A stretch of DNA of 64,000 nucleotides from CADCWN01 sp046328475 (GCA_046328475.1 JAXLWN010000014.1:1-64000); one strand, 5' to 3'. Numbered from the stretch's first letter, positions 35,977 through 45,630 are shown. Numbers and translations: made by a program. The notes: a model not told the origin generated them from the sequence alone.

Positions 35977-36651
35977 CTATACTCCGCGCGCGGCAACGCA
36001 CTCCAGTGTGGTCTCATACGATACGTTCGGGTCCCGCCAAGATGTCCGGGCGTCGATATGAGCGGGAGTGGATGGGGCGGTCTTGCGGCGCAAGTCGTAA
36101 GGCCGCCCACTTTGAAGTGGGGAAGTCGGAAGTCGGAAGTCGGAAGTATCCCTCTCGCTCGGCATTGCTCGACATGGCAGGCTACTACTCCGAGCGAGGC
36201 ACTTCCGACTTCCCCGACTTCCCACTTCCCACTTCCAATCATGTCGTTCCACCAGCGCGCAGGCGTGATGCACGACATCCAGGCCGAGTTCGCGGGCGCG
36301 CTCGACATTCTCGGGCGACTGCGCACCGGGCTGGAACCAGATGCGCGCGATCCCCGCGGCGGCGGCTTCCTCCGCGACCTGGAGGCCGATCTTCGGCGGC
36401 ATCACCACGTCCACGACGCCCGGGAGCTCCGGCAGGCTCGCCAGCGAGGGGTAGCAGGGGTCGCCGTCGATCGTCTGCGCGCGGTGATTGACCGGGTAGA
36501 CGCGGTAGCCGCTCGCTTTCAGCGCCCGATAGATCCGGTTGCCCCACTTCGCCGGGTTGGTTGAGGCCCCCACGACCGCCCAGACCCGCTCGTTGACGCA
36601 CTCCTCGATCAGTGCCCGATTGCTCGTCGCCGTTGCCACCACCCCAGCCAT
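35977..36651 (-). CDS. CoA-binding (Rossmann) protein with a repeat-derived C-terminal tail
   Basis: Residues 1-140 form a CoA_binding_2 domain: ERVWAVVGASTNPAKWGNRI, the GYRVYPVNHRA strand, DVVMPPKIGLQVAEEAAAAG and ARIWFQPGAQSPENVERARE. Such proteins resemble the succinyl-CoA-synthetase alpha N-domain and bind CoA or NAD; cell role unknown. The start is the ATG at 36651 after GAGGCGAGG, although the frame is open further upstream. After ALVERHDW the frame enters the heptanucleotide inverted repeat and continues about 85 residues (WEVGSRGSRK..) to a stop at 35977. The domain normally ends just after this histidine, so the tail was probably added by repeat insertion. Confidence 0.82.
   Translation of the reverse strand: MAGVVATATSNRALIEECVNERVWAVVGASTNPAKWGNRIYRALKASGYRVYPVNHRAQTIDGDPCYPSLASLPELPGVVDVVMPPKIGLQVAEEAAAAGIARIWFQPGAQSPENVERARELGLDVVHHACALVERHDWKWEVGSRGSRKCLARSSSLPCRAMPSERDTSDFRLPTSPLQSGRPYDLRRKTAPSTPAHIDARTSWRDPNVSYETTLECVAARGV
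36114..36237. repeat. GAAGTCG heptanucleotide inverted repeat
   Basis: Four GAAGTCG units on the left are mirrored by ACTTCCG/ACTTCCC units on the right; the interior has a second palindrome around CTCGCTCGG and CCGAGCGAG. Confidence 0.82.
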
Positions 36652-36853
36652 CTCTGCCTCGCCTCGTTCAAAACCATTCACTATGCATTGCAACAGCGAA
36701 GCCCGGCGCAACATTCCGCTGCATTTCCTGCAAGCAAAGGGCCAGAAAAGGCTCAATAGGGTATTCCCTCCCGGGTGAAGATATGGTAAAGTGGCGAAAA
36801 GAACAAATGTTCTGCATGGACAGTTGGCATACCGACTGAGAGGGAGGCATTCC

Positions 36854-38300
36854 GTGGGGGGACGATTCCGGGTGGTCGCGATGCTGGCGCTGGCCTTGTT
36901 GCTCCGCTCGTCCGTGCCGATCGGCGCGGTGCGGGCCGCAGCGGCGACGCCGACCGGGCAGATCGCCTATCAGGGTTCGGACGGCAAGCTCCATCTGGTG
37001 GAGGCCGGTGGTGCCGGGGACCGGATCATCGCCACGCGCGGCGATGCCTACGCCCCGCGCTGGTCTCCGAGCGGCAGCGAGATCGTCTATTACGATGAGC
37101 TGCCCACCGGGCCAGCGAAGGGGCAACTCGTGGTCGTCACCCCGGCGACCGGCGCGACGCGCGTGCTCGTCGCCCCCAGCCTGCGCGACCCCGACCTCGG
37201 CACCTACTGGACCTACCTCCAGCCGCGCTGGAGCAACGATGGCCGCTTCGTCTACTACCTGATGAGCGGCGGCAGCCGCACCACGACGATCATGCGCGTC
37301 GCGGCCACCGGGGGCACGCCGGAGGAACTCTTCTACGGCGTCGGCACCGCCCGCTTCGACATCTCCCCGATCGATGGGCGGATCGCGCTGACCGACGACG
37401 CCTTCTCCGAAGAGCGCATCCCCGGCTCGCGGCTGGTTGTCATCGCCCCGGACGGGACGGGCCTGCGGACCCTCCTGCCGCGCGGCGGCGTCTACTACTA
37501 CCAGCCGACCTGGACGCCCGACGGCCGCGAGATCGCCGTCCGCCGCCAGTCCGGCCCGAATAGCCCGAGCAGCAGCCTCGTGCTGGTCAACCCGGCGACG
37601 GGTGCCGAGCGCACGCTCGGCGCGGTCCCCGGCGGCAGCACCTACAGCTTCTCGCCCGATGGGCGCTGGCTCGCCTATGCCGCCGCCGATGCCCAGCGCC
37701 TGACCGTCGTCGCCGTGGACGATTTCGCCAGCACGCGCCCGCTCGGCAACGGCCTGACTCCGACCTGGGCCACGCGCAGCGAACGTTTCTTCCCCGAAAC
37801 TGGCTACCGGATCAGCGGCACCTTCATGACCTACTGGGAAAGCCACGGCGGGTTGGCGATTAACGGCTACCCGATCAGCCCCGAGCGCGCCGAGGTGCTG
37901 GAGGATGGCCGCGTCTACACGGTGCAATGGTTCGAGCGCGTGCGGCTGGAGTACCACCCGGAGAATCCCGCGCCCTACGAGTTGCTGCTCGGCCAGTTCG
38001 GGCGACTGCTGCACCCCGCCGACGCGCCGGTCGGTGGCGAAGACCGGGGCGCGCTACTTCGCCGAGACCGGGCACAACGTCACCGGCCGTTTCCAGGCTT
38101 ACTGGGAGGGGAATGGCGGGTTGGCGCAATTCGGCTTCCCGCTGACCGAGGTCATCACCGAGACCCTGGAGGATGGCCGCGCCTACGAGGTCCAGTACTT
38201 CGAGCGCGCCCGCTTCGAATACCACCCCGAGAACCCGGACCCTACAAAGTCCTCCTCGGCCAGTTCGGGCGGCGGATCCTCCTCGGAGCCGATGAGATAG
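36854..38300 (+). CDS. TolB-like propeller protein with two C-terminal YWE-NGG modules, frameshifted near the 3' end
   Basis: The GTG at 36854 has a strong GGGAGG 6 nt upstream and is followed by a signal peptide (VVAMLALALLLRSSVPIGAVRA). Residues 35-310 are TolB/WD40-like blades (APRWSPSGSEIVYYD, QPRWSNDGRFVYYL, YSFSPDGRWLAYAAAD). Then come two copies of a module of about 75 residues: FPETGYRISGTFMTYWESHG to WFERVRLEYHPENP, and FAETGHNVTGRFQAYWEGNG to YFERARFEYHPENPDP. The second copy is in another frame from about 38035 and the end (YKVLLGQFGRR) returns to the first frame; I put the end at the stop in the second frame. It is predicted to be secreted. Confidence 0.75.
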
Positions 38301-38309
38301 AACGGATTT

Positions 38310-38485
38310 ACCGCAGAGGACGCAGAGGACGCGGAGAGGAGAGAAAAAGTGAAAGGGGTGCAGGGCGAAGAGCATCCTTCGCCCTGCACCCTTTAGTCTC
38401 CGTGCCCTCCGTATACTCTGTGTTCTCTCTCGTCTTCGTTACTTTCTCCACTCCCGTCTCTGCGTCCCCGCGTCCTCTGCCCGGT
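38310..38485. repeat. GAGGACGC-type inverted repeat
   Basis: ACCGCAGAGGACGCAGAGGACG on the left is mirrored by CTGCGTCCCCGCGTCCTCTG on the right; an inner hairpin pairs GTGCAGGGCGAAG with CTTCGCCCTGCAC. Confidence 0.78.
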
Positions 38486-38509
38486 AAATATCGTTCGCGT
38501 CTTGCCAGT

Positions 38510-39239
38510 TCAATCATCCCCATCCGGCCCCAGCAATGCCATCTGCCGTTCGATGCCGGTGAAATGCTCCTGCATCGCGGTGGCGGCGGCGGCGGGATCG
38601 CCCGAGATAACCGCTTGCACCACGGCGCGATGCCAGGCGGCGTTGATCGTGAAGATGTCCGGGAGCGGTGTTCGGCAATTGCGACCGCACGCGCTCCTGC
38701 ACCTCCCAGAAGGCGTGGAGCAGCAGGGTGACGGCGCGATTGCGCAAGGGTTCGTAGAGCGCGTCGTGGAACGCGCTGTCGAGGGCCGGATCGATGAAAC
38801 GCTGGTGCGCGTTCTCCTCCATCTGCGCCACCAGCGCGCCCAGCCGCGCCCGCTGGACCTCGCTGTGCAGGCCGGTCACCCGCCGCACGAGTTCCACTTC
38901 CAGAATCTCGCGCAGTTCGAGCAATTCGCGCAGCGCGCGGGTATCGCCGCCGATGCGCTGCGCGAGCGTGAAGGCCATCCCGTCGATCAGCGGGGCGAGC
39001 GACGCCTGACCGACGAATGTGCCGAGACCGTGCCGGGTCTCCACCACGCCGGTCGTTTCGAGCGCCCGCAGCGCCTCGCGCAGCGAATTGCGGCTGATGC
39101 CGAGCGTGCGCGCCAGGGCATGCTCAGTCGGCAGCGACGTGCCGGGGCTGAGCTGGTTGTCGATGATGTACTGCTTGATGCTCTCTTGTGCGGCCCGCAC
39201 GACCGCTTCTCCCCTGATCGGGGCGGGCAGAATCGCCAT
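38510..39239 (-). CDS. GntR-family (FadR subfamily) transcriptional regulator, one-base frameshift
   Basis: The N-terminal winged helix is clear (VRAAQESIKQYIIDNQLSPG, LPTEHALARTLGISRNSLRE, LETTGVVETRHGLGTFV) and is followed by an FCD ligand domain with ELREILEVELVRRV and the metal/ligand histidine in DPALDSAFHDALY. After QLPNTAP one extra G near 38670 shifts the frame; in the other frame DIFTINAAWHRAVVQAV and HFTGIERQMALLGPDGDD end at a TGA at 38510. Full length would be 242 residues. It is divergent from the ABC importer and probably regulates it in response to a carboxylate-type ligand. Confidence 0.82.
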
Positions 39240-39483
39240 AGTGCCTTCGTATCATCTGAGCGGAAGGTCGCCGGTGCGCGTCGCCCGCCATCCTATGAAT
39301 CACGCGCCGATCTGTCAATGGGAGCGTTCTCCCGGCGGTGGCGCGTCGTCCCTTTTCGGGCAAGCTGACCAATGTGGCGCATATTTTGCAGGCGAGAAGT
39401 CTAGCGGTTCCTGGCCTGCCAAAGGAGGTTGACAACTGTCCCTGCTGCGTTCGACAGATTTCGTCCCTGACGACTGGGAATAA

Positions 39484-39512
39484 TTGACAAGTATCGGCAT
39501 CATCGCTACAGT
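39484..39512 (+). promoter_or_regulatory. Sigma-70 promoter of the ABC importer operon and its 430-nt leader
   Basis: TTGACA and TACAGT are 17 nt apart. The arms ATCGCT (39502-39507) and AGCGAT (39524-39529) straddle the start site and could be an operator. From here to 39944 there is no gene, only short hairpins (for example CGCTCTTGGGGGAAGAGCG near 39826 and GTGAG-CGCCAA-CTCAC near 39812). Confidence 0.65.
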
Positions 39513-39944
39513 ACATCGCAAGCAGCGATAGTGGGGAGACTATCGCGGAACGATCCTTCGGCAATGCACGTCTCGACTAGTGCGGGAGTGTCGCCGCCCC
39601 GTCGCAACAACGAGGGAATGTTGCGCGGGTGTATTCACAGCCCAGGGGTCCACACTGTCGATGCGCTGCGAACCAGTCATTGAGGAGGTGGGCGCAGGGA
39701 GAGCAGAGACCAACGCTAGCGCGTGTCACTGCGGGGGAATCCGGTTCGGGGTGGGAACGTTCGAGCAGATCGTGATCAGCACAAGCGAATTGTCGCACCG
39801 GACGCGCTGCGGGTGAGCGCCAACTCACGCTCTTGGGGGAAGAGCGGGGGTGGGTTCTGCGTATCTCGTCCGGTGGAGCGAATGTGGGGGATCGGCACGC
39901 GGTGTGACCGGTCATTATGCATTCGGAGAGGAGAGCGAGAGACA

Positions 39945-41930
39945 ATGGAGCAGCACCAGCACGAGCTCAATGCGCTGGCGAAAGCCTGGGAGCGCAAAGG
40001 TCTGAACCGGCGCGATTTCCTCCGGCTGACCGGCGCGGGCGTCAGCACCGCCGCGATTGCGGGTATTTTGGCCGCCTGCGGTGCCAGCGCCACCGCCACC
40101 CCGGTCCCGAGCGCGGCACCCGCTTCGGCAGCCCCCTCTGCCGCCGCCAGCACCGCCGCTTCCGCCGCCCCGGCCGCGAGCGCCGCCGCTTCGGTCGCCC
40201 CGACCGCCGCCGCCAGCGCCGCTGCGCCAGCGCATCGGCGCGGCCGAGTGCTTCCGCCGCGCCTTCGGCGGCGGCAAGTGCCCCCGCGAGCGCCTCGGCC
40301 TCCGCGTCGGGGTACGGCCGCTGCCGGGGCAAATGGCATGCCGCCGCTCGGTGGCAAATACACCAAGTTCGACTCGGTTGGCACGAAGGGCGGCACCTTC
40401 GTCGAGGTCTCTTTCGCCGATGCCGCGACGAACAACGCCATGCTGTCGAGCGACACCTCCTCGGCGCAGCGCATCCAGATCCAATACGAGGGTCTGGTCG
40501 ACCTCAACCCGGATACCGCCCTCCCCTTCGCGCGGTTGGCAACCGATGTGCCGACGCGGCAGAACGGCGGCATCTCCGCCGACGGCCTCACCTACACCTT
40601 CAATATCCGCCCGGGCGTGAAGTGGAACGACGGCACCCCCTTCACCTCGAAGGACGTCGTCTACACCTACACCACCATGCGGAACCCGGCGTCGAAGTCG
40701 CCCCGCGCCGCCGAGTTGACCGAGCGCGTCGATTCGATCACCGCGCCCGACGATACCAAGGTCGTCTTCAAGTTGAAGAAGATCGTCGCGCCGTTCATGG
40801 TGGACAACGCGGTCTATCGCATCATGCCGTCGCACATCCTCAAGGATGTTGCGCCCGCCGACCTCCAGGCGCACCCGTTCAGCACCGGCGACCCGAAGGT
40901 CTCGGTCAGCCTTGGCCCCTTCAAGTTCTCCGAGTGGGTCAAGGGCGACCGCGCCGTCTTCGTCAAGAATCCCACCTATTATGGCGGCGAGCCCGCGCTC
41001 GATCGCTACGTCTTCCGGGTCGTGAAGGACGCCAACGTCGTCTTCGCCACCCTGAAGGCGAAGGAGGGCGACTTCGGCGGCATCACCTCCTCCCTCTGGG
41101 AAGAGGCGCAGAAGCTGACCGACTTCAACAACTTCAAGTACGACACCTATAGCTTCACCTTCTATTCCTACCAGCTCGATCAGGCCAAGACGACGATCTT
41201 CCAGGAGAAGGCCGTTCGCCAGGCGCTCGTCTACGCCCTCGACCGCGACGCGATGGTGCAGGCGATCCTGCTCGGCCTGGGCACCGTGGCGACCGGGACG
41301 ATGCCGACCCTCAGCTTCGCCTACCAGCCGGACAAGATCACAACCAAGTACACCTACGACCCGAAGAAGGCCGAGGCGTTGCTGGACGGGGCGGGCTGGG
41401 TGAAGGGCTCGGACGGCATCCGCGCCAAGGGCGGCAAGAAGCTGCAGTTCACCATCTGGACCAACGCCGGCAACAAGACCCGCGAGCAGTACGTCACGGT
41501 CATGCAGCAGCAGTGGAAGGCGATCGGCGTGGACGCCACCCCGAAGACCGAGGAGTGGGCCGCCTTCCTGACGCGCATCACCGAGACGAAGGACTTCGAG
41601 ATCTTCCTCGTCGGCTTCTCCTGGGGCACCGACCCGGACCAGACCACGATGTGGGCGACCGAGTCCTTCGAGGGCGGCTTCAACATGGGCAAGTACTCGA
41701 ACACCAAGGTGGACGACTTGCTCAAGCAGGGCCTCGGCGAGTTGGATCCGGAGAAGCGCAAGGCGCTCTACCTCGACATGCAGAACATCATCGCGGACGA
41801 GGTGCCGAACGTCATCCTCGACTTCCCGCAGGCCCCGGTGCTCACCAACAAGCGGGTGAAGAACTGGTTCCCGAACGCGGTAAGTATCCGCTGGGCCTCT
41901 CACCTGATCTGGGTGGAGGACGGTAAGTAG
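39945..41930 (+). CDS. ABC transporter substrate-binding protein, family 5 (peptide/opine type)
   Basis: The 661-residue lipoprotein binds the substrate of the importer encoded with the next two genes. It has a twin-arginine signal NRRDFLRLTGAGVSTAA and a lipobox ILAACGAS, then an Ala/Ser/Pro linker of about 90 residues and an SBP_bac_5 domain (TYTFNIRPGVKWNDGTPFTS, EKAVRQALVYALDRDAMVQA, DWAAFLTRI-like region and the final WASHLIWVEDGK). The ATG at 39945 has GGAG upstream. In the linker, 40235-40320 reads HRRGRVLPPRLRRRQ in this frame but pure Ala/Ser/Pro in the next, so two compensating indels are likely. The substrate is probably a peptide or similar solute. Confidence 0.9.
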   Translation: MEQHQHELNALAKAWERKGLNRRDFLRLTGAGVSTAAIAGILAACGASATATPVPSAAPASAAPSAAASTAASAAPAASAAASVAPTAAASAAAPAHRRGRVLPPRLRRRQVPPRAPRPPRRGTAAAGANGMPPLGGKYTKFDSVGTKGGTFVEVSFADAATNNAMLSSDTSSAQRIQIQYEGLVDLNPDTALPFARLATDVPTRQNGGISADGLTYTFNIRPGVKWNDGTPFTSKDVVYTYTTMRNPASKSPRAAELTERVDSITAPDDTKVVFKLKKIVAPFMVDNAVYRIMPSHILKDVAPADLQAHPFSTGDPKVSVSLGPFKFSEWVKGDRAVFVKNPTYYGGEPALDRYVFRVVKDANVVFATLKAKEGDFGGITSSLWEEAQKLTDFNNFKYDTYSFTFYSYQLDQAKTTIFQEKAVRQALVYALDRDAMVQAILLGLGTVATGTMPTLSFAYQPDKITTKYTYDPKKAEALLDGAGWVKGSDGIRAKGGKKLQFTIWTNAGNKTREQYVTVMQQQWKAIGVDATPKTEEWAAFLTRITETKDFEIFLVGFSWGTDPDQTTMWATESFEGGFNMGKYSNTKVDDLLKQGLGELDPEKRKALYLDMQNIIADEVPNVILDFPQAPVLTNKRVKNWFPNAVSIRWASHLIWVEDGK

Positions 41931-42043
41931 TCGCCCGGTGCGGGGGGCGGGCCAGACAGTCCGTCCCCCCGTCCCACCCCTGCTCATTCGCCCCGGCGAT
42001 GGTAGGGGTGGGGCGACACTTGGGCAGCCATGGAGGTACGACG

Positions 42044-42997
42044 ATGGCACGCTACCTCGTCCGGCGTGTACTCGGGGCGATCCCACTCCTGTTTGGCATC
42101 TCCTTCCTCGTCTTCATGCTGGTCAACGCCACCCCCGGGAATCCTTTCGGCGAACTGATCCTGAATCCGGGTACACGCCCCCAGGATGTGCAGGCGCTGA
42201 AGGAAGCCTACGGCCTGGACAAGCCACTGCCGGTGCGCTACTTCTACTGGCTCGGCAAGGTGGTCCGGGGTGATCTCGGGCAGAGTCTGGTCGATTTCCG
42301 CTCGGTGCGCAGCAGCATCTTCCAGCGCCTGCCGAACACGCTGAAGCTGACGCTCGCCGCCTTCTGTCTGGCGATCCTCTTCTCGATCCCGGTGGGCGTC
42401 TACTGCGCGGTGCGGCGCAACAGCATCTTCGACTACGTCGCGACCGTCCTCTCGGTCGCCGGGGTCTCGATCCCCACCTTCTGGTTCGGGCTGATGCTCA
42501 TCTTGCTCTTCGCCGTGCAACTCGGCTGGTTACCCACGGGCGGGGTGCGGCCAACCAAGGGTGATGCGACGCTCCTGATCCAGTTGAAGCACCTGATCAT
42601 GCCCGCCTTCGTCCTCGCCATCACCGAAATCGCCGGGTGGACGCGCTACATTCGCGGGCAGATGCTGGAGGTGATCCGCCAGGATTACATCCGCACCGCC
42701 AAGGCGAAGGGGCTGAAGGAGCGGGTCGTCATCTTCCGGCACGCGCTCCGCAACGCGCTCCTGCCGCTCGTCACCCTCTTCGGCCTGACGATCCCGAACT
42801 TCTTCAGTGGCGCGCTGATCACCGAGACGATCTTCGCCTGGCCGGGCATCGGGCTGCTAACCTTCGAAGCCGCCGTGAAGCGCGACTACCCGGTGATCAT
42901 GGGCACGGTCATGTTCAGCGCCACGATGGTCATCCTGGGGAATCTCCTCTCGGATATCGGCTACAGTCTGCTCGATCCGCGCATCAAGCAGAGTTAA
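42044..42997 (+). CDS. ABC transporter permease, DppB type
   Basis: This 317-residue inner-membrane permease forms half of the translocation pore of a peptide-type ABC importer. It has the N-terminal RRVLGAIPLLFGISFLVFML segment, the conserved YGLDKPLPVRYFYWLGKVV loop, GDLGQSL, and the EAA loop DYIRTAKAKGLKERVVIFRH contacting the ATPase, with about six membrane helices. GGAGG lies 8 nt before the ATG. It follows the binding protein by about 110 nt and precedes the second permease by 46 nt. Confidence 0.93.
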   Translation: MARYLVRRVLGAIPLLFGISFLVFMLVNATPGNPFGELILNPGTRPQDVQALKEAYGLDKPLPVRYFYWLGKVVRGDLGQSLVDFRSVRSSIFQRLPNTLKLTLAAFCLAILFSIPVGVYCAVRRNSIFDYVATVLSVAGVSIPTFWFGLMLILLFAVQLGWLPTGGVRPTKGDATLLIQLKHLIMPAFVLAITEIAGWTRYIRGQMLEVIRQDYIRTAKAKGLKERVVIFRHALRNALLPLVTLFGLTIPNFFSGALITETIFAWPGIGLLTFEAAVKRDYPVIMGTVMFSATMVILGNLLSDIGYSLLDPRIKQS

Positions 42998-43043
42998 CGT
43001 TCCCCGGCAGCGGTGACAAGCACGAGTAACCTGGAGGAATGCG

Positions 43044-44105
43044 ATGGTCAGCAAGAGCGAGGAGGGGGCCACCCCCGCCGCCGGAGCCGGCGCAATCGCG
43101 GGCGCTCGCGGCACGGCGACGCCACGCCTGGAGAGCGTCACCCCCAAGAAGAGCCCCGGCTACTCTGCCCGTGCCTGGCGGCGGTTCCGGCGGAACAAAC
43201 TCTCCCTGGTCGCGCTCTGTATCTTCGCGCTGATCACCCTCATTTCGTTCAGCGCGCCGCTCGTCTCGAAATTCATCACCAAGCAAGATCCCGCGTCGCA
43301 GAGCCTGATGACGAAGCTCGCCAAGCCGGGGAGCACGGTGCAGACGATCAAGATCGGCGGCCCGCAGAGCGGCCAACGGGTGACGCAGAAGCACTGGCTC
43401 GGCTCGGATGAGTTGGGACGCGACGTGCTGACCCGCCTGGTGTATGGCGGGCGCATCTCCCTCTCGGTCGCCTTCATCACCCTCATCCTTGCGCTCACCA
43501 TCGGACTGCTGATCGGCTCGGCCGCCGGCTACTTCGGCGGCTGGACCGACTCGATCCTGATGCGCGCGGTCGATGTGGTCATCTCGGTGCCCAGCCTCTT
43601 TATCCTGATCCTGATCTCCTCCATGCTCAACAACAATCAACTGGTCACCAGGAGCGCGATCTACACCAACTATGGCTGGCTCCTCCTGCCGTTCGTGATC
43701 GCCGCCTTCTCCTGGACCGGCATTTCGCGGCTGATTCGCGGGGAGTTCCTGTCGCTGAAGAGTCGCGACTATGTCGAGGCCGCGCGGGTGCTCGGCGCGA
43801 CGAACGGGCGGATCATCTTCCGCCACATCCTGCCGAACGTCGTGCCGATCATCATCGTCTGGGCGACGTTGATTGTCCCCGGCCTGATCATCCTCGAAGC
43901 GACGCTCTCGTACCTCGGCTTCGGCGTGCAGATCCCGACCCCCTCCTGGGGCAACATGCTCACCAACGCGAATGAATTCCTGCTGAACCCGAAGGGGCGC
44001 TTCCTGATGTTCATCCCCGGCATCACCATCTTCATCACCGCGCTGATGGTGAACCTGCTGGGCAACGGCCTCCGCGACGCGCTCGACCCGCGCCTGAATG
44101 ACTGA
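43044..44105 (+). CDS. ABC transporter permease, DppC type
   Basis: The 353-residue partner permease has a cytoplasmic N-terminal extension (TPKKSPGYSARAWRRFRRNK), the first helix LSLVALCIFALITLISFSAP, the DppC hallmark HWLGSDELGRDVLTRLVYGG and the EAA loop DYVEAARVLGATNGRIIFRH. GGAGG lies before the ATG. It ends the operon: a strong hairpin follows, and no DppD/DppF-type ATPase is present, so the importer must borrow ATPases encoded elsewhere. Confidence 0.93.
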   Translation: MVSKSEEGATPAAGAGAIAGARGTATPRLESVTPKKSPGYSARAWRRFRRNKLSLVALCIFALITLISFSAPLVSKFITKQDPASQSLMTKLAKPGSTVQTIKIGGPQSGQRVTQKHWLGSDELGRDVLTRLVYGGRISLSVAFITLILALTIGLLIGSAAGYFGGWTDSILMRAVDVVISVPSLFILILISSMLNNNQLVTRSAIYTNYGWLLLPFVIAAFSWTGISRLIRGEFLSLKSRDYVEAARVLGATNGRIIFRHILPNVVPIIIVWATLIVPGLIILEATLSYLGFGVQIPTPSWGNMLTNANEFLLNPKGRFLMFIPGITIFITALMVNLLGNGLRDALDPRLND

Positions 44106-44148
44106 CACGCGAACGCAGGCCACAGAGCAGCCGCGAGCACGATGAGAG

Positions 44149-44180
44149 GACGGATCCTGCGCTCACGCGCAGGATCCGTC
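44149..44180 (+). terminator. Terminator of the ABC importer operon
   Basis: A perfect 14-bp stem (GACGGATCCTGCGC and complement) with a TCAC loop begins 43 nt after the dppC stop. No U-run follows. Confidence 0.65.
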
Positions 44181-44303
44181 TCCGTGTGTCCGCCCCCGCC
44201 ACCTTGGCCCCTCCCCCCTACCGTGGGATGATCCCCGTAGGGCGTGCGCCCGACGCGGCACCGCGACGATCGCGACCATCGCGACGATTGGAAAGACCGA
44301 GGC

Positions 44304-45503
44304 ATGCGACAACCAGCTCCAGTTTCCACCGATACGCGCCGCTGGTGGCGCACCCCCAAGACGATCGGGATCCTGCTGATCTTCCTCTTCCCGCTCCTGC
44401 TGATGGCGGTCGGCTGGTCGCTGCGCGATTGGGACAACCTGCCGCTGCCGCAGGTGCGCCCGAGCAAGCTGCCGGAGGCCCACTGGGAGGCGAAGCGCGG
44501 CGTCACCATGCCGCGCGACGACTTCGGCATCGCGACCGTGAACGGGAAGATCTGGGTGCTCGGCGGGATGACCGGCGAGCGCGGCAACCGGCTCGACACG
44601 ATCGAGATCTACGACCCCGCCACCGACATGTGGAGTTCCGGGCCGCAGATGACGAGCGGGCGCAGTTCCTTCCGCGCGGTGGCGATCGGCACGACCATTT
44701 ACGTCTTCGGTGGCGCGTCGCTCGAAACCTTCGGCATCGACACCGCCGAGGCGCTCGACACGACCACCGGCACATGGCGCACGCTGGCACCGTTGCCGAC
44801 CGGCCGGTTCGGACACGCCGTGGTCGAGTTGAACGGGCTGATCTACGTCATCGGCGGCTATAGCGGTGGCAAGGGGATCGGCACGGTCAACACCTACAAC
44901 CCGGCAACCAACACCTGGGGCGAGGTCGCCTCGCTGCCGAACCCGCGCTACAACCTCGCCGCCGTCGTCGACGATGGCAAGATCTACGCGCTCGGCGGCT
45001 GGCTGAACGACGCGCCGAGCACCATCATGGAGATCTTCGATCCGGCCAGCGGCACCTGGTCCATCGGCCCGGCCATGCCCAAGGCGATGTCCAACTTCGG
45101 CGCGACGGTCCTGGACGGCCGCATCTACGCGCTGCACCACCAGGACCACGAGTCGTACTACCCGCGCACCAACCGCTGGCTGAACGCGACCGAGATGCCG
45201 ACGACGCGCCACGGGCAGGGGGTCGCGACCATAGGCGAAGCCTTCTACGCCATCGGCGGCTGCTACGAGGACCCGCAATACGACCTGAACACGGTCGAGG
45301 CCTACGTCCTCGGCCCCGAGGACGAGGACGATCCCTTCCAGGCGGTCGGCTACAACCCCGCAGGGGCCGCCGCGCTCATCCTCGGCCTCCTCCTCAGTGC
45401 CCTCCTCGTCGGGACCGCGTACACCATCAGTCGCCGCCGCCCGCGCCACAACCGAGATGACCCGGAGGACGACGTGGAGGAGGGCGAGCGAGCGGGCGAA
45501 TAG
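44304..45503 (+). CDS. Kelch-repeat membrane protein
   Basis: The 399-residue product has an N-terminal membrane segment (IGILLIFLFPLLLMAVGWSL), six kelch repeats from about residue 65 to 345 with cores such as GKIWVLGGMTGERGNRLDTI, GLIYVIGGYSGGKGIGTVNT and EAFYAIGGCYEDPQYDLNTV, and a C-terminal helix (GAAALILGLLLSALLVGTAY) with a charged tail. The propeller would face outside between two membrane anchors; function is unknown. The ATG at 44304 is preceded by GAAAGACCGAGG. The final residues VEEGERAGE and the stop are encoded by the flanking heptanucleotide repeat. Confidence 0.85.
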   Translation: MRQPAPVSTDTRRWWRTPKTIGILLIFLFPLLLMAVGWSLRDWDNLPLPQVRPSKLPEAHWEAKRGVTMPRDDFGIATVNGKIWVLGGMTGERGNRLDTIEIYDPATDMWSSGPQMTSGRSSFRAVAIGTTIYVFGGASLETFGIDTAEALDTTTGTWRTLAPLPTGRFGHAVVELNGLIYVIGGYSGGKGIGTVNTYNPATNTWGEVASLPNPRYNLAAVVDDGKIYALGGWLNDAPSTIMEIFDPASGTWSIGPAMPKAMSNFGATVLDGRIYALHHQDHESYYPRTNRWLNATEMPTTRHGQGVATIGEAFYAIGGCYEDPQYDLNTVEAYVLGPEDEDDPFQAVGYNPAGAAALILGLLLSALLVGTAYTISRRRPRHNRDDPEDDVEEGERAGE

Positions 45504-45630
45504 GCGAATAAGCGAGCGGGCGACATCCCCTGGCTCCCTCTCTTGCGAGGAGAGAGGGGGCTTCGCTTGGCGAGCGGTAGACTTTGGGAGAGATATCGCC
45601 CGTTCGCCCGCTCGCCCGTTCGCCCGCTCT
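45484..45630. repeat. GCGAGCGG/GAATAGG inverted repeat between convergent genes
   Basis: GCGAGCGGGCGAATAGGCG on the left is mirrored by CGCCCGTTCGCCCGCTCGCC on the right; the interior holds CTCTCTTGCGAGGAGAGAG. Confidence 0.78.

Noticed and set aside
36114..36237. Rho-independent terminator or IS element ends
   Set aside because: The arms are tandem heptanucleotides, there is no T-run and no transposase gene between them.
41938..42043. A short gene between the binding protein and the first permease
   Set aside because: Only 113 nt, no ribosome site with a protein-like frame; it looks like an ordinary intercistronic spacer.
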